From: Sphingopyxis sp. H115
GTDB taxonomy: Bacteria; Pseudomonadota; Alphaproteobacteria; Sphingomonadales; Sphingomonadaceae
Direction of reading: 5' to 3'
DNA length: 64,000 bases
NCBI RefSeq assembly: GCF_001468465.1
Contig: NZ_LNSA01000011.1
Location: 1 to 64,000 of the forward strand
The notes under the pieces are model-generated. The model was not told the DNA's origin, made no database searches, and was given only the letters and a program-made list of their open reading frames with translations. Position numbers and translations under genes: made by a program. Positions 57,059-64,000 of this stretch are shown here, piece after piece (position 1 is the first letter of the stretch; every line of letters starts with the position of its first letter).

Positions 57059-58756
57059 ATGGCAACGCCCCGGCGCTTCGCACCCTCGCTTTTGCTGCTG
57101 TGCAGCTCGATGCTGGTCGCGGGGCCGATCGCCGCGCAGGCGCCGGCCTATGACCTCATCATCCGTGGCGGCACCATCTACGACGGGTCGGGCAAACCGC
57201 CCGTCGTCGGCGATCTCGCAATCAAGGACGATCGGATCGTCGCGGTCGGCAAAGTCGAGGGCACCGCGGAGCGCGAGATCGCGGCGAAGGGCATGGCGGT
57301 CGCGCCGGGTTTCATCAACATGCTGAGTTGGGCGACCGAATCGCTGATCGCCGACCCCAAGAGCCAGAGCGATATCAGGCAGGGCGTGACGCTCGAGGTG
57401 ATGGGCGAAGGCTGGTCAATGGGGCCGATGAACGCCACGATGAAGCGCCAGGAGACCGAGCGACAGGGCGACATCAAATATCCGATCGAGTGGACGACGC
57501 TCGGCGACTATTTTGGCTGGCTCGAAAAGCGCGGCATATCGACCAATGTCGCAAGCTTCGTCGGCGCCGCGACGGTGCGCGTCCACGAACTGGGCGAAGG
57601 CGACGTCGATCCGAACCCCGAGCAATTGGGCCGGATGCGCGCGCTGGTGCGGCAGGCGATGAACGAAGGCGCGATGGGGGTCGGCAGCTCGATCATTTAT
57701 GCGCCCGGCTCCTACGCCGAAACCGACGAACTCGTCGCGCTGACGAGCGAAGCCGCGAAGTGCGGCGGCATGTATATCAGCCATATGCGGTCCGAAGGCG
57801 ACCGGATCGAGGAAGCGGTCGACGAGCTCATCGAGATTTCGCGCCGCTCGGGCGCGCCCGCCGAAATCTATCACCTCAAGATGGCGGGACGCAGCAATTG
57901 GGGCAAGCTCGACGCCATCGTGAAGAAGATCGAGGATGCCCGCGCCGCGGGACTGCGCATCACGACCGACATGTACACCTATACCGCAGGCGCGACCGGG
58001 CTCGACGCCGCGATGCCGACATGGGTGCAGGCGGGCGGGCTCGAGCAATGGATCGAGCGGCTGAAGGACCCAGCGATCCGCGCGCGCGTTTCCGAGGAGA
58101 TGAAGAAGCCCGGCAGCGACTGGGAAAATCTCTATTTCGGCGCGGGCGCCGACAAGATGATCCTGTCGGGCTTCAAGAATGACGCGCTGAAACCGCTGAC
58201 CGGCAAGACGCTGGCCGAGGTCGCGAAGATGCGCGGCAAGTCGCCCGAAGAGACGGCGATGGACCTCGTCGTCGAGGATGGCTCGCGCGTCGGCACCGTC
58301 TATTTCCTGATGTCCGAAGACAATGTGCGGAAGCAGATTCAGCTGCCGTGGATGAGCTTTGGTTCCGACGCCGCATCGCAGGCGACCGAGGGCGTTTTCC
58401 TGAAATCGGGCGCCCACCCGCGCACCTATGGCAATTTCGCGCGCCTGCTCGGCCGTTATGTCCGCGACGAGAAGCTTATTCCGCTCGAACAGGCGGTGTA
58501 CCGGCTTACCACCCTGCCCGCGACCAATCTGGGCATCAAGGATCGCGGCGCGCTGAAACCCGGCTATTATGCCGACGTGGTTGTCTTCGATCCCGCGACG
58601 ATCGGCGACCGCTCGACCTTCGAGAAACCGCACCAATATTCGGTCGGGGTGCGCGACGTGTTCGTCAACGGCGTAGCAGTGCTGCGGAACGGTGAGCATA
58701 GCGGCGCGACGCCGGGGCGTGCGGTGCGAGGCGCGGGCTTCAATCGCTGTTCCTAG
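57059..58756 (+). CDS. Exported D-aminoacylase-like amidohydrolase with altered metal site
   Basis: 565 aa. Signal peptide 1 to about 27 (IAAQA). YDLIIRGGTIYDGSGKPPVVGDLAI opens the amidohydrolase fold; MYISHMRSEGD (H242), AEIYHLKMAG (H272) and MSFGSDAA (D436) match metal-site residues of N-acyl-D-amino-acid deacylases. The usual HxH after APGF is replaced by NML (APGFINMLSW), and the usual Cys ligand is replaced by Glu (VMGEGWSMGP, E117). The C-terminus GALKPGYYADVVVFDP is normal. The role would be to deacylate N-acyl-D-amino acids in the periplasm. Its stop overlaps the stop of the convergent gene (CTAG). Confidence 0.88.
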   Translation: MATPRRFAPSLLLLCSSMLVAGPIAAQAPAYDLIIRGGTIYDGSGKPPVVGDLAIKDDRIVAVGKVEGTAEREIAAKGMAVAPGFINMLSWATESLIADPKSQSDIRQGVTLEVMGEGWSMGPMNATMKRQETERQGDIKYPIEWTTLGDYFGWLEKRGISTNVASFVGAATVRVHELGEGDVDPNPEQLGRMRALVRQAMNEGAMGVGSSIIYAPGSYAETDELVALTSEAAKCGGMYISHMRSEGDRIEEAVDELIEISRRSGAPAEIYHLKMAGRSNWGKLDAIVKKIEDARAAGLRITTDMYTYTAGATGLDAAMPTWVQAGGLEQWIERLKDPAIRARVSEEMKKPGSDWENLYFGAGADKMILSGFKNDALKPLTGKTLAEVAKMRGKSPEETAMDLVVEDGSRVGTVYFLMSEDNVRKQIQLPWMSFGSDAASQATEGVFLKSGAHPRTYGNFARLLGRYVRDEKLIPLEQAVYRLTTLPATNLGIKDRGALKPGYYADVVVFDPATIGDRSTFEKPHQYSVGVRDVFVNGVAVLRNGEHSGATPGRAVRGAGFNRCS

Positions 58757-59664
58757 GCGGCGAGCGGCAGGCGTCCGAGCAAACGCCGCTGTTCGGCGGG
58801 TGATTTGAACAGGAAATCATGCGGCAGGCCGACCCGGACGCTCGCCTGGCAATACGGCGCCGCACGGTCGACATGGTGGTCCGCGAGCCGGCCGGCGAGG
58901 CGTAGCGCGGTGCGATCGAGCCGCGTGAGGTCATAGCGCGAACCGAGGTCGAGCTTGCGGCGGATATGATCGGGCAGCAGCGAAACCGACGCACGCGCGA
59001 TGGCGCGATGCAGGAAGCGCGGCACGCCGGGCGCGGCGCGGCCCGACTGGATGATATCGAGGAATTCGAAGATGATCGGATGTGGCTCGAAGCGCGGTTC
59101 GAGGTCGGCCATCATCGCGATGAAGGCCGCCACCGTCGGCGGCGTGCGCCGCGCCCCGAACTCACGGCCGATCGCATCGCCATCGGCCATGAAGCGATCC
59201 TTGTCGGCGTCACTCAGGGCGTGGGCAAAACGGTCATAGGCCATCAGGAAGCCGTACGAAGCGGTCGCCGCGACCCAGTCGAGCAGCACGGGATCCATCG
59301 CGCGATATCTGTCTCCGGCCGGCGTTTCGCCCTTCACCTTGCCGTGCATGCGGTTGACTTTGCCGATCACCTCTTTCGCCACGCTCGCGGGACCGTAACA
59401 GGCGAGCATCGCGACGAGCCCGGTCCGGCGCGAACGGCCGATCGGATCGGCCTTGTAAGTCGAATGATCCCACACCCCCGACCGGATGCGCGGCTCGGCG
59501 AATTCGAGCAGGACGGCGGCGATGCCCCCGATGCCGAGTGCGATCGGGTTCTTGTACACGCGCCACTGGACGCTGTCGGGGGCAAGCAGCGCGGGCTCGC
59601 CGATGGGCGCGGCGAAATCGATCGCCGTCCCCAGATATTCGTCCTGCATCGGCAAACGCGCCAC
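58753..59664 (-). CDS. DUF2236/MpaB-type oxygenase family protein
   Basis: 303 aa from GTG 59664 (AGGGAG 9 nt upstream); an in-frame ATG at 59688 would add 8 residues and overlap the receptor stop. Landmarks of the DUF2236 family are RSGVWDHSTYKADPIGRSRRTG, VNRMHGKVKG, DPVLLDWVAATASYGFLMAYDRF and FLLPDHIRR-like VSLLPDHIRRKL. MpaB and the rubber oxygenase Lcp belong to this heme-binding group, in which a conserved His and Arg near the first motif bind heme. It probably oxidises a hydrophobic or terpenoid-like chain; substrate unknown. Confidence 0.82.
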   Translation of the reverse strand: MARLPMQDEYLGTAIDFAAPIGEPALLAPDSVQWRVYKNPIALGIGGIAAVLLEFAEPRIRSGVWDHSTYKADPIGRSRRTGLVAMLACYGPASVAKEVIGKVNRMHGKVKGETPAGDRYRAMDPVLLDWVAATASYGFLMAYDRFAHALSDADKDRFMADGDAIGREFGARRTPPTVAAFIAMMADLEPRFEPHPIIFEFLDIIQSGRAAPGVPRFLHRAIARASVSLLPDHIRRKLDLGSRYDLTRLDRTALRLAGRLADHHVDRAAPYCQASVRVGLPHDFLFKSPAEQRRLLGRLPLAA

Positions 59665-59677
59665 GCCGCTTTTCTCC

Positions 59678-62131
59678 CTAGAATTCATAACCCATCGTCA
59701 GGCCATAGGTTCGCGGCTGGTTGGCGAAGCGCACCACGACGTTGGCGTTGCTCGCGACCGCCGACCAATAATATTTGTCGAAGAGGTTCTTCGCCCACAG
59801 CGACACCGACCAGCCGCTTTCGTCTTTCAGGCCCAGGCTGGCGTTGACGGTGCCATAGGCGTCGACCTTGTACAGATCGAGATCCTCGAAGATCGTGTTC
59901 GACTTGCTCTGATATCGCGCGCTGACCGCACCCGTCAGGCTGACCGTATCGCTGACCGGCGTGTCATAGGCGAGTGTCAAACTGCCTTGGAATTTCGGGC
60001 TATAGATAAATTCGGCGCCATCGAAATTCTCGGGCTGCCCCGCTGCGTTGGTCCCGTCATAGTCGTTGATCCGCGTTTTCAGGTACAATGCATTTGCGGC
60101 GATCGTCAGCCCGGTCGCGGGGCGGATCGTCAGCTCGCCCTCGACGCCATAAGCCTCGCTGTCGGGGACGTTATCGAGGCGCGAGAGCGCGGTGTAGATC
60201 GGGTCGGCAAAATAGGTGCTGATCTGCTTGTCGCGATAATCATAGTAGAAGGCCGACAGATTAGCTTGAACCGCACGGTCGGCGAGCGTCGCCTTCACAC
60301 CCACTTCGTAGGCGGTCAGCTTCTCTTGCTTCACCGGCGCATTCTGGCGCGCAAGGTTCGCCGCGTTGATCGGCGTCGTCCCGGACTTGTAACCGCGCGA
60401 GACCGACGCATAGAGCAAGGTATCGTCGTTCGGCGACCAGTCGAGCGCGACGCGCCAGGCGACATTGTCTTCCTTGAGCAGCGATTGCACTTCGCCGAAC
60501 GTGCCCGTCACGGGATCGAAGCTGTTGCACTGCCCCTCTGAAATCTGCGGTGCGAGCACGCCGTATGTTTGCAGGTAGAGCGCGCGGTTCACGACATTGA
60601 CGTTGGGCAGCATGTTGCCGTTGAAGTCGCGCGAACAGCCATTGTAGCGTTGCTTGTCCTCGGTATAGCGCACGCCGACGGTCAGCTTCAGCTGGTCGGT
60701 CAGCTCGGCATCGACGTTGCCGAAGACGCTCCACGTCTTGGTACGGATGCGCCCGAAATCCTCATAGGTGCGGAACGCCTGACTGAGTTCGAGCGGCGTA
60801 TAGCCGCCCGAGTTGAAGATCGGGCTCGCGAGCAGCGGCACCCCCGCGCCCCTGATCAGCCCGACATTGGCGTTCTGACCAAGCAAAGTGCGGTTGGAGT
60901 CGATGATGCGATCGTTGGCATAATAGGCGCCGATGAGCCAGTTCACCGCGCCGGCCTCGCCCTCAACATGCAGTTCCTGCGCGAAGCTCTTGATCCGCCC
61001 GACGGTATTCTGGAGGAGGATTTCGAACGGCGCCCCGCTCCAGTCGGAGAGTGCGTCGCGCTTGAAGTCGTTGTAGCTGGTGAGCGAGACGAGCTTCATC
61101 GTCTCCCCCAGATCCTGATCCCAGCGCAGCTTCAATCCCCAGAAACGGTTATCTTCGGCAAGCGGCCCATCGAGACCGAGCCCCGTGCCGATATCGGCAG
61201 ACCGTCCAGCCTCGGGCGCCCAGTCGGCTTGGCTCGCCTTGGTCGGGAAATTGTTGGCGAGATAAGCCGCCAGCCCCGGCGCATTGAAAAAGCGCGAGTT
61301 GCTGGTGCCCGTCGCCGGATCGGTTGCGGGGGTGAAACCGATCCCCTGCCCCGCCACCGTGTCCGACTTGTTGCGCCAATATGTGACCGACAGGTCGAAA
61401 TGCGTGCCCGGCGCCGGATCGATCGCGAGCGACCCGCGCACGCCATATTTCTCGACCTCGCCGAGCCGTTCGTCGCGGCTGTTGCTGACTTGCCAGCCCT
61501 TGTCGCTATTCTCGCTGCGGAAGGCGATGCGGGCGGCGATACCCTCGCCCAGCGGGCCCGACAGATGGCCGCCGATATTGTAGGTCTGGTAGTTGCCCAG
61601 ATCGGCCTTGATGCTGCCCTCGAAGCTGTCGGTCGGCTTGGCGGCGATGAAGTTGATCAGGCCGGCGGTCGTGTTGCGGCCATAGAGCGTGCCCTGCGGT
61701 CCCTTGAGCACCTCGACGCGTTCGAGGTCCATGACCGGTCCGGTGTTCATGATCGGATAGGCATAGGCGACCTCGTCGACATAAGTACCGACGGTCGAGG
61801 TCGAGGAAAGGTTGATCGTGTTGAAGCCGATCCCGCGCAGCGTATATGTGGGCACACCCTGATAGCTTTGCGAAACGGTGAAGCTCGGCGCCACCGTGGT
61901 CAGGTCGCGCATGTCGGTAACGCGCAGATTTTCCAGGGTTGCGCCGTCGACCGCCTGGATTGCCATGCCGACGTCGTTCATCGATTCGGCGCGGCGCTGC
62001 GCGGTAACGATGATATCGCCGTCGGCCGCAAGGCTGTCGGGTGCGGTTTCCTCGGCGGCAAAAGCCGGTGCCGCGACAACGAGACCGATTGCGGTGCTCG
62101 CGGCCAGGAAAATACGCATTGCCTTCATCAT
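59678..62131 (-). CDS. TonB-dependent receptor (hydrophobic-substrate cluster)
   Basis: 817 aa. Signal peptide 1 to about 25 (APAFA), TonB box DIIVTAQRR (39-47), and the plug landmarks LRGIGFNTINLSSTSTVGTYVDEV and VEVLKGPQGTLYGRNTTAGLINF, the subfamily common in sphingomonad degraders of aromatics and steroids. The C-terminus ends LTMGYEF. GGGAGGAT precedes ATG 62131 (a second ATG follows directly). It lies upstream of the oxygenase gene, with which it may be co-transcribed. Confidence 0.92.
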   Translation of the reverse strand: MMKAMRIFLAASTAIGLVVAAPAFAAEETAPDSLAADGDIIVTAQRRAESMNDVGMAIQAVDGATLENLRVTDMRDLTTVAPSFTVSQSYQGVPTYTLRGIGFNTINLSSTSTVGTYVDEVAYAYPIMNTGPVMDLERVEVLKGPQGTLYGRNTTAGLINFIAAKPTDSFEGSIKADLGNYQTYNIGGHLSGPLGEGIAARIAFRSENSDKGWQVSNSRDERLGEVEKYGVRGSLAIDPAPGTHFDLSVTYWRNKSDTVAGQGIGFTPATDPATGTSNSRFFNAPGLAAYLANNFPTKASQADWAPEAGRSADIGTGLGLDGPLAEDNRFWGLKLRWDQDLGETMKLVSLTSYNDFKRDALSDWSGAPFEILLQNTVGRIKSFAQELHVEGEAGAVNWLIGAYYANDRIIDSNRTLLGQNANVGLIRGAGVPLLASPIFNSGGYTPLELSQAFRTYEDFGRIRTKTWSVFGNVDAELTDQLKLTVGVRYTEDKQRYNGCSRDFNGNMLPNVNVVNRALYLQTYGVLAPQISEGQCNSFDPVTGTFGEVQSLLKEDNVAWRVALDWSPNDDTLLYASVSRGYKSGTTPINAANLARQNAPVKQEKLTAYEVGVKATLADRAVQANLSAFYYDYRDKQISTYFADPIYTALSRLDNVPDSEAYGVEGELTIRPATGLTIAANALYLKTRINDYDGTNAAGQPENFDGAEFIYSPKFQGSLTLAYDTPVSDTVSLTGAVSARYQSKSNTIFEDLDLYKVDAYGTVNASLGLKDESGWSVSLWAKNLFDKYYWSAVASNANVVVRFANQPRTYGLTMGYEF

Positions 62132-62231
62132 TCATCCTCCCTCAAACGGCTTGTCGCGGGGCTCGTCTTTGTGCGAGCGTCGGGCGAAGCCGGACCCTGA
62201 CAGAACAAAGGATTGCGGCTGGTCGAACAAG

Positions 62232-62247
62232 CTGACACCTGTGTCAG
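62232..62247. promoter_or_regulatory. Perfect 16-bp palindrome between TonB receptor and luxR
   Basis: CTGACAC-CT-GTGTCAG, two 7-bp arms around two bases, sits 20 nt upstream of the luxR start and 100 nt upstream of the receptor start. Its size and position suit a dimeric LuxR-family regulator binding its own promoter region and the divergent receptor promoter. Confidence 0.62.
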
Positions 62248-62266
62248 GGAGTGGAGGGACGCGCGC

Positions 62267-63016
62267 GTGATCGAGGAGAGGGCCGAATGCTGGGCGGACA
62301 TGCCGGCGCTGATCGCGGCGGTGCAAGCCGCTGGCGACGAGATCGGCCTGCCCTATGTCGCGGCACAGGCCGACCTTGGCGATCCCGAACCGATGAGTGA
62401 CGCCGACGGACGCCCCTATGCCGAAACCAGCTTTCGCTGGATCGATCCGGATTACGCCTATTGGCGCGACCGTAAACTGGCCTTGCAAATCGCCTTCCTG
62501 ACCGCGGCGCGGCTAATCGGCGAACCCTTTTACTACAGCGAGGGCCGCCTTCGTACCTGGCGACCCACCCATCTGCTCGACGAGGTCGATTGCTCGCAGG
62601 CCCAGAATACGTCCAATTTCGGCGAGGCGATCATCGCGCCGGTGCATCTGCCGCGCGGGCTGGTCGGCGCGGTCTTCTGGTGTTCGCGCGAGCCCGTCGG
62701 GGTCGAGGCGATCTTTGCTGGGCAAGCCGGCCATCTGCACAATCTCGCAGTCAAGCTGGTCGCGACGCACAATGAAGCGCGCGGCCGGCCGCGCAATGCG
62801 ACCGTTCCACAGACGTTGACGCGGCGCGAAGTGCAATGCCTGCGCTGGGCGGCGGCGGGCAAGACCGATGGCGAGATCGGGATTATCCTGTCGCTGTCGG
62901 TGTCGACGGTGCGCTTCCACCTGCGCAACGCCGCGGCGAAGCTCGGCGCGACGGGACGTGCGCAGTCGATCCAGATCGCGGCGGGGCTCGGCTTCGTCGG
63001 TGCGCGCGCGGCCTGA
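62267..63016 (+). CDS. LuxR-family transcriptional regulator
   Basis: 249 aa from GTG 62267 (GGAGGG 8 nt upstream); the frame is open to a TTG at 62213. Residues about 15-165 resemble the autoinducer-binding domain of LuxR proteins (AETSFRWIDPDYAYWRDRK, PVHLPRGLVGAVFW), though key acyl-homoserine-lactone contacts cannot be confirmed by eye. Residues about 183-245 are the LuxR HTH (LTRREVQCLRWAAAGKTDGE, SVSTVRFHLRNAAAKLG). No luxI-type synthase is present nearby, so it is an orphan. It is followed after 49 nt by the acyl-CoA dehydrogenase gene. Confidence 0.9.
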   Translation: MIEERAECWADMPALIAAVQAAGDEIGLPYVAAQADLGDPEPMSDADGRPYAETSFRWIDPDYAYWRDRKLALQIAFLTAARLIGEPFYYSEGRLRTWRPTHLLDEVDCSQAQNTSNFGEAIIAPVHLPRGLVGAVFWCSREPVGVEAIFAGQAGHLHNLAVKLVATHNEARGRPRNATVPQTLTRREVQCLRWAAAGKTDGEIGIILSLSVSTVRFHLRNAAAKLGATGRAQSIQIAAGLGFVGARAA

Positions 63017-63065
63017 TGCAGGTGACAGCTTGGCCCGGCAGCGTTCGAAAGCCTAAGCGGAGGCC

Positions 63066-64000
63066 ATGGACATGCTGAACGATCCGGCGTTTACGGCCTT
63101 TCGAGACGAGGTTCGCACCTTTCTCGCGGCGCATCTGCCCGACGACATCCAGCGCGGCGCGGCACGCGCGACCAGCGTTTTTGTCGACCCCGCGATCACG
63201 CTGCCGTGGCAGCGCATCCTTCATGCCAAGGGCTGGGCTGCACCCGACTGGCCGGCGGAGTTCGGTGGGCCTGGCTGGAACGAGATCGAACGCTATATCT
63301 TCGCCGCCGAATGCGCGCGCGCGGGCGCGCCCAACCTTGCCCCGATGGGGCTGAAAATGGTCGCCCCGGTCATCATGCATTATGGCAGCCCCGAACAGCG
63401 CGCCCATTATCTGCCGCGCATATTGTCGGGCGAGGATTATTGGTGCCAAGGCTTTTCGGAACCGGGGGCTGGGTCGGACCTTGCCGCGTTGCAGTTGCGC
63501 GCGGTGCCGGATGGCGCCGACTATGTGCTGAACGGATCGAAAATCTGGACCACCCATGCGCATTTCGCAAACCGGATGTTCGCGCTCGTGCGCACATCGA
63601 ACGAGGGCAAGCCGCAGGCCGGGATCAGTTTCCTCCTCCTCGACATGGACGCGCCGGGCATCACCGTCGAACCGATCCGCACGCTCGCGGGCGACCATGA
63701 ATTTAACCAGGTCTTCTTCGACGATGTCCGCGTGCCGCAGGCGAATCGCCTTGGCCGCGAGAATGAGGGCTGGTCGGTCGCAAAGCATCTGCTCACCTTC
63801 GAGCGCGGCGGCAAATATGCGCCCGGGCTGATCGGTCGGCTCGAGCGGCTGCGCAAGCAGACGGAAATCGATGCGGTATTGCGCGCACAGGTCGACCGCG
63901 AAGCGATAAACCTGCAAGCGTTGCAGGCACTCGAACTCAAGGCGATGCGCGGTGTCGGCGGCAGCAGCGCACTTTATGCGTCGGCGTTGAAGATCCTTGG
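63066..64000 (+). CDS. Acyl-CoA dehydrogenase, N-terminal part (runs off right edge)
   Basis: 311 codons without a stop before the window end. The N-terminal helical domain (FTAFRDEVRTFLAAHLPDDI, WAAPDWPAEFGGPGWNEIE) is followed by the FAD-binding signature WCQGFSEPGAGSDLAALQ and KIWTTHAHFANRMFALVRT. Acyl-CoA dehydrogenases oxidise acyl-CoA to enoyl-CoA. The segment AAPDWPAEFGGPGW resembles the FadE/ChsE-type enzymes of steroid or long-chain degradation more than short-chain enzymes. The ATG at 63066 has GGAGG upstream. Confidence 0.92.
   Translation, partial: MDMLNDPAFTAFRDEVRTFLAAHLPDDIQRGAARATSVFVDPAITLPWQRILHAKGWAAPDWPAEFGGPGWNEIERYIFAAECARAGAPNLAPMGLKMVAPVIMHYGSPEQRAHYLPRILSGEDYWCQGFSEPGAGSDLAALQLRAVPDGADYVLNGSKIWTTHAHFANRMFALVRTSNEGKPQAGISFLLLDMDAPGITVEPIRTLAGDHEFNQVFFDDVRVPQANRLGRENEGWSVAKHLLTFERGGKYAPGLIGRLERLRKQTEIDAVLRAQVDREAINLQALQALELKAMRGVGGSSALYASALKIL

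Noticed and set aside
1..64000. CRISPR arrays, prophage, insertion sequences, integrase/attachment sites next to the tRNA-Leu
   Set aside because: No regularly spaced repeats, transposase or integrase motifs seen on either strand, and no repeated copy of the tRNA 3' end in the window.

Overview
The window is high-GC DNA from an alphaproteobacterium. The many TonB-dependent receptors, tightly packed ATGA/GTGA-coupled operons, an FnrN-type regulator beside a complete cco cluster, and LacI/TonB/phosphorylase and M19/S12/amidohydrolase loci all suggest a sphingomonad, most likely Sphingopyxis or a close relative. The genus is my inference. I see no plasmid, phage or transposon genes and no CRISPR array, so this looks like ordinary chromosome with several catabolic and surface-polysaccharide islands.

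Layout. (1) 1-510: the start of a lipoprotein gene running off the left edge and a tRNA-Leu(GAG). (2) 0.6-12.3 kb: a micro-oxic respiration block. It holds hemN, ccoNOQPGHIS with a small Cys-rich exported protein, an OmpW-type porin, an FNR-type [4Fe-4S] regulator and a double UspA protein. Three FNR boxes (1942, 9948, 12320) tie these genes together. (3) 12.3-20.3 kb: an alpha-glucoside module with an MFS sugar transporter, a TonB receptor, a GH65 phosphorylase fused to beta-phosphoglucomutase, and a LacI regulator with a 40-bp perfect dyad operator. (4) 20.3-25.5 kb: a sulfatase island with two Cys-type sulfatases, a formylglycine-generating enzyme that is a predicted lipoprotein, and a TetR regulator. 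Similar palindromes sit 45 nt upstream of both sulfatase starts. (5) 25.5-29.1 kb: a crotonase/SDR pair and a KefB-type antiporter. (6) 29.1-42.9 kb: surface polysaccharide. rfbF and rfbG make CDP-4-keto-6-deoxyglucose. A nine-gene operon runs the other way: HpcH-type aldolase, IMPase, Wza-like exporter, Wzz-like copolymerase, GT2, membrane GT, NAD epimerase, acetolactate-synthase-like TPP enzyme and GtrA. (7) 42.9-44.4 kb: decayed genes, namely an M23 peptidase with a deletion scar, an ECF sigma factor and an anti-sigma gene cut down to its first 73 codons.

(8) 44.4-58.8 kb is the most interesting block and appears to be a D-amino-acid/D-glutamate peptide scavenging regulon. One six-gene operon encodes a Tat-exported M19 dipeptidase, TonB receptor, DgcN-family N-acetyltransferase, YkvI-family membrane protein, S12 serine hydrolase and lipoprotein M19 dipeptidase. 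A second operon encodes a membrane S12 hydrolase and a DgcA-like enolase-superfamily epimerase. A divergent pair encodes an XRE-cupin regulator and an exported D-aminoacylase homologue. A near-identical 21-bp motif precedes both control regions (53242 and 56373), suggesting one regulator governs uptake, hydrolysis, epimerisation and deacylation.

(9) 58.8-64 kb: a DUF2236/MpaB-type oxygenase, a TonB receptor, a LuxR regulator next to a perfect palindrome, and the start of an acyl-CoA dehydrogenase running off the right edge. This looks like uptake and oxidation of a hydrophobic substrate.
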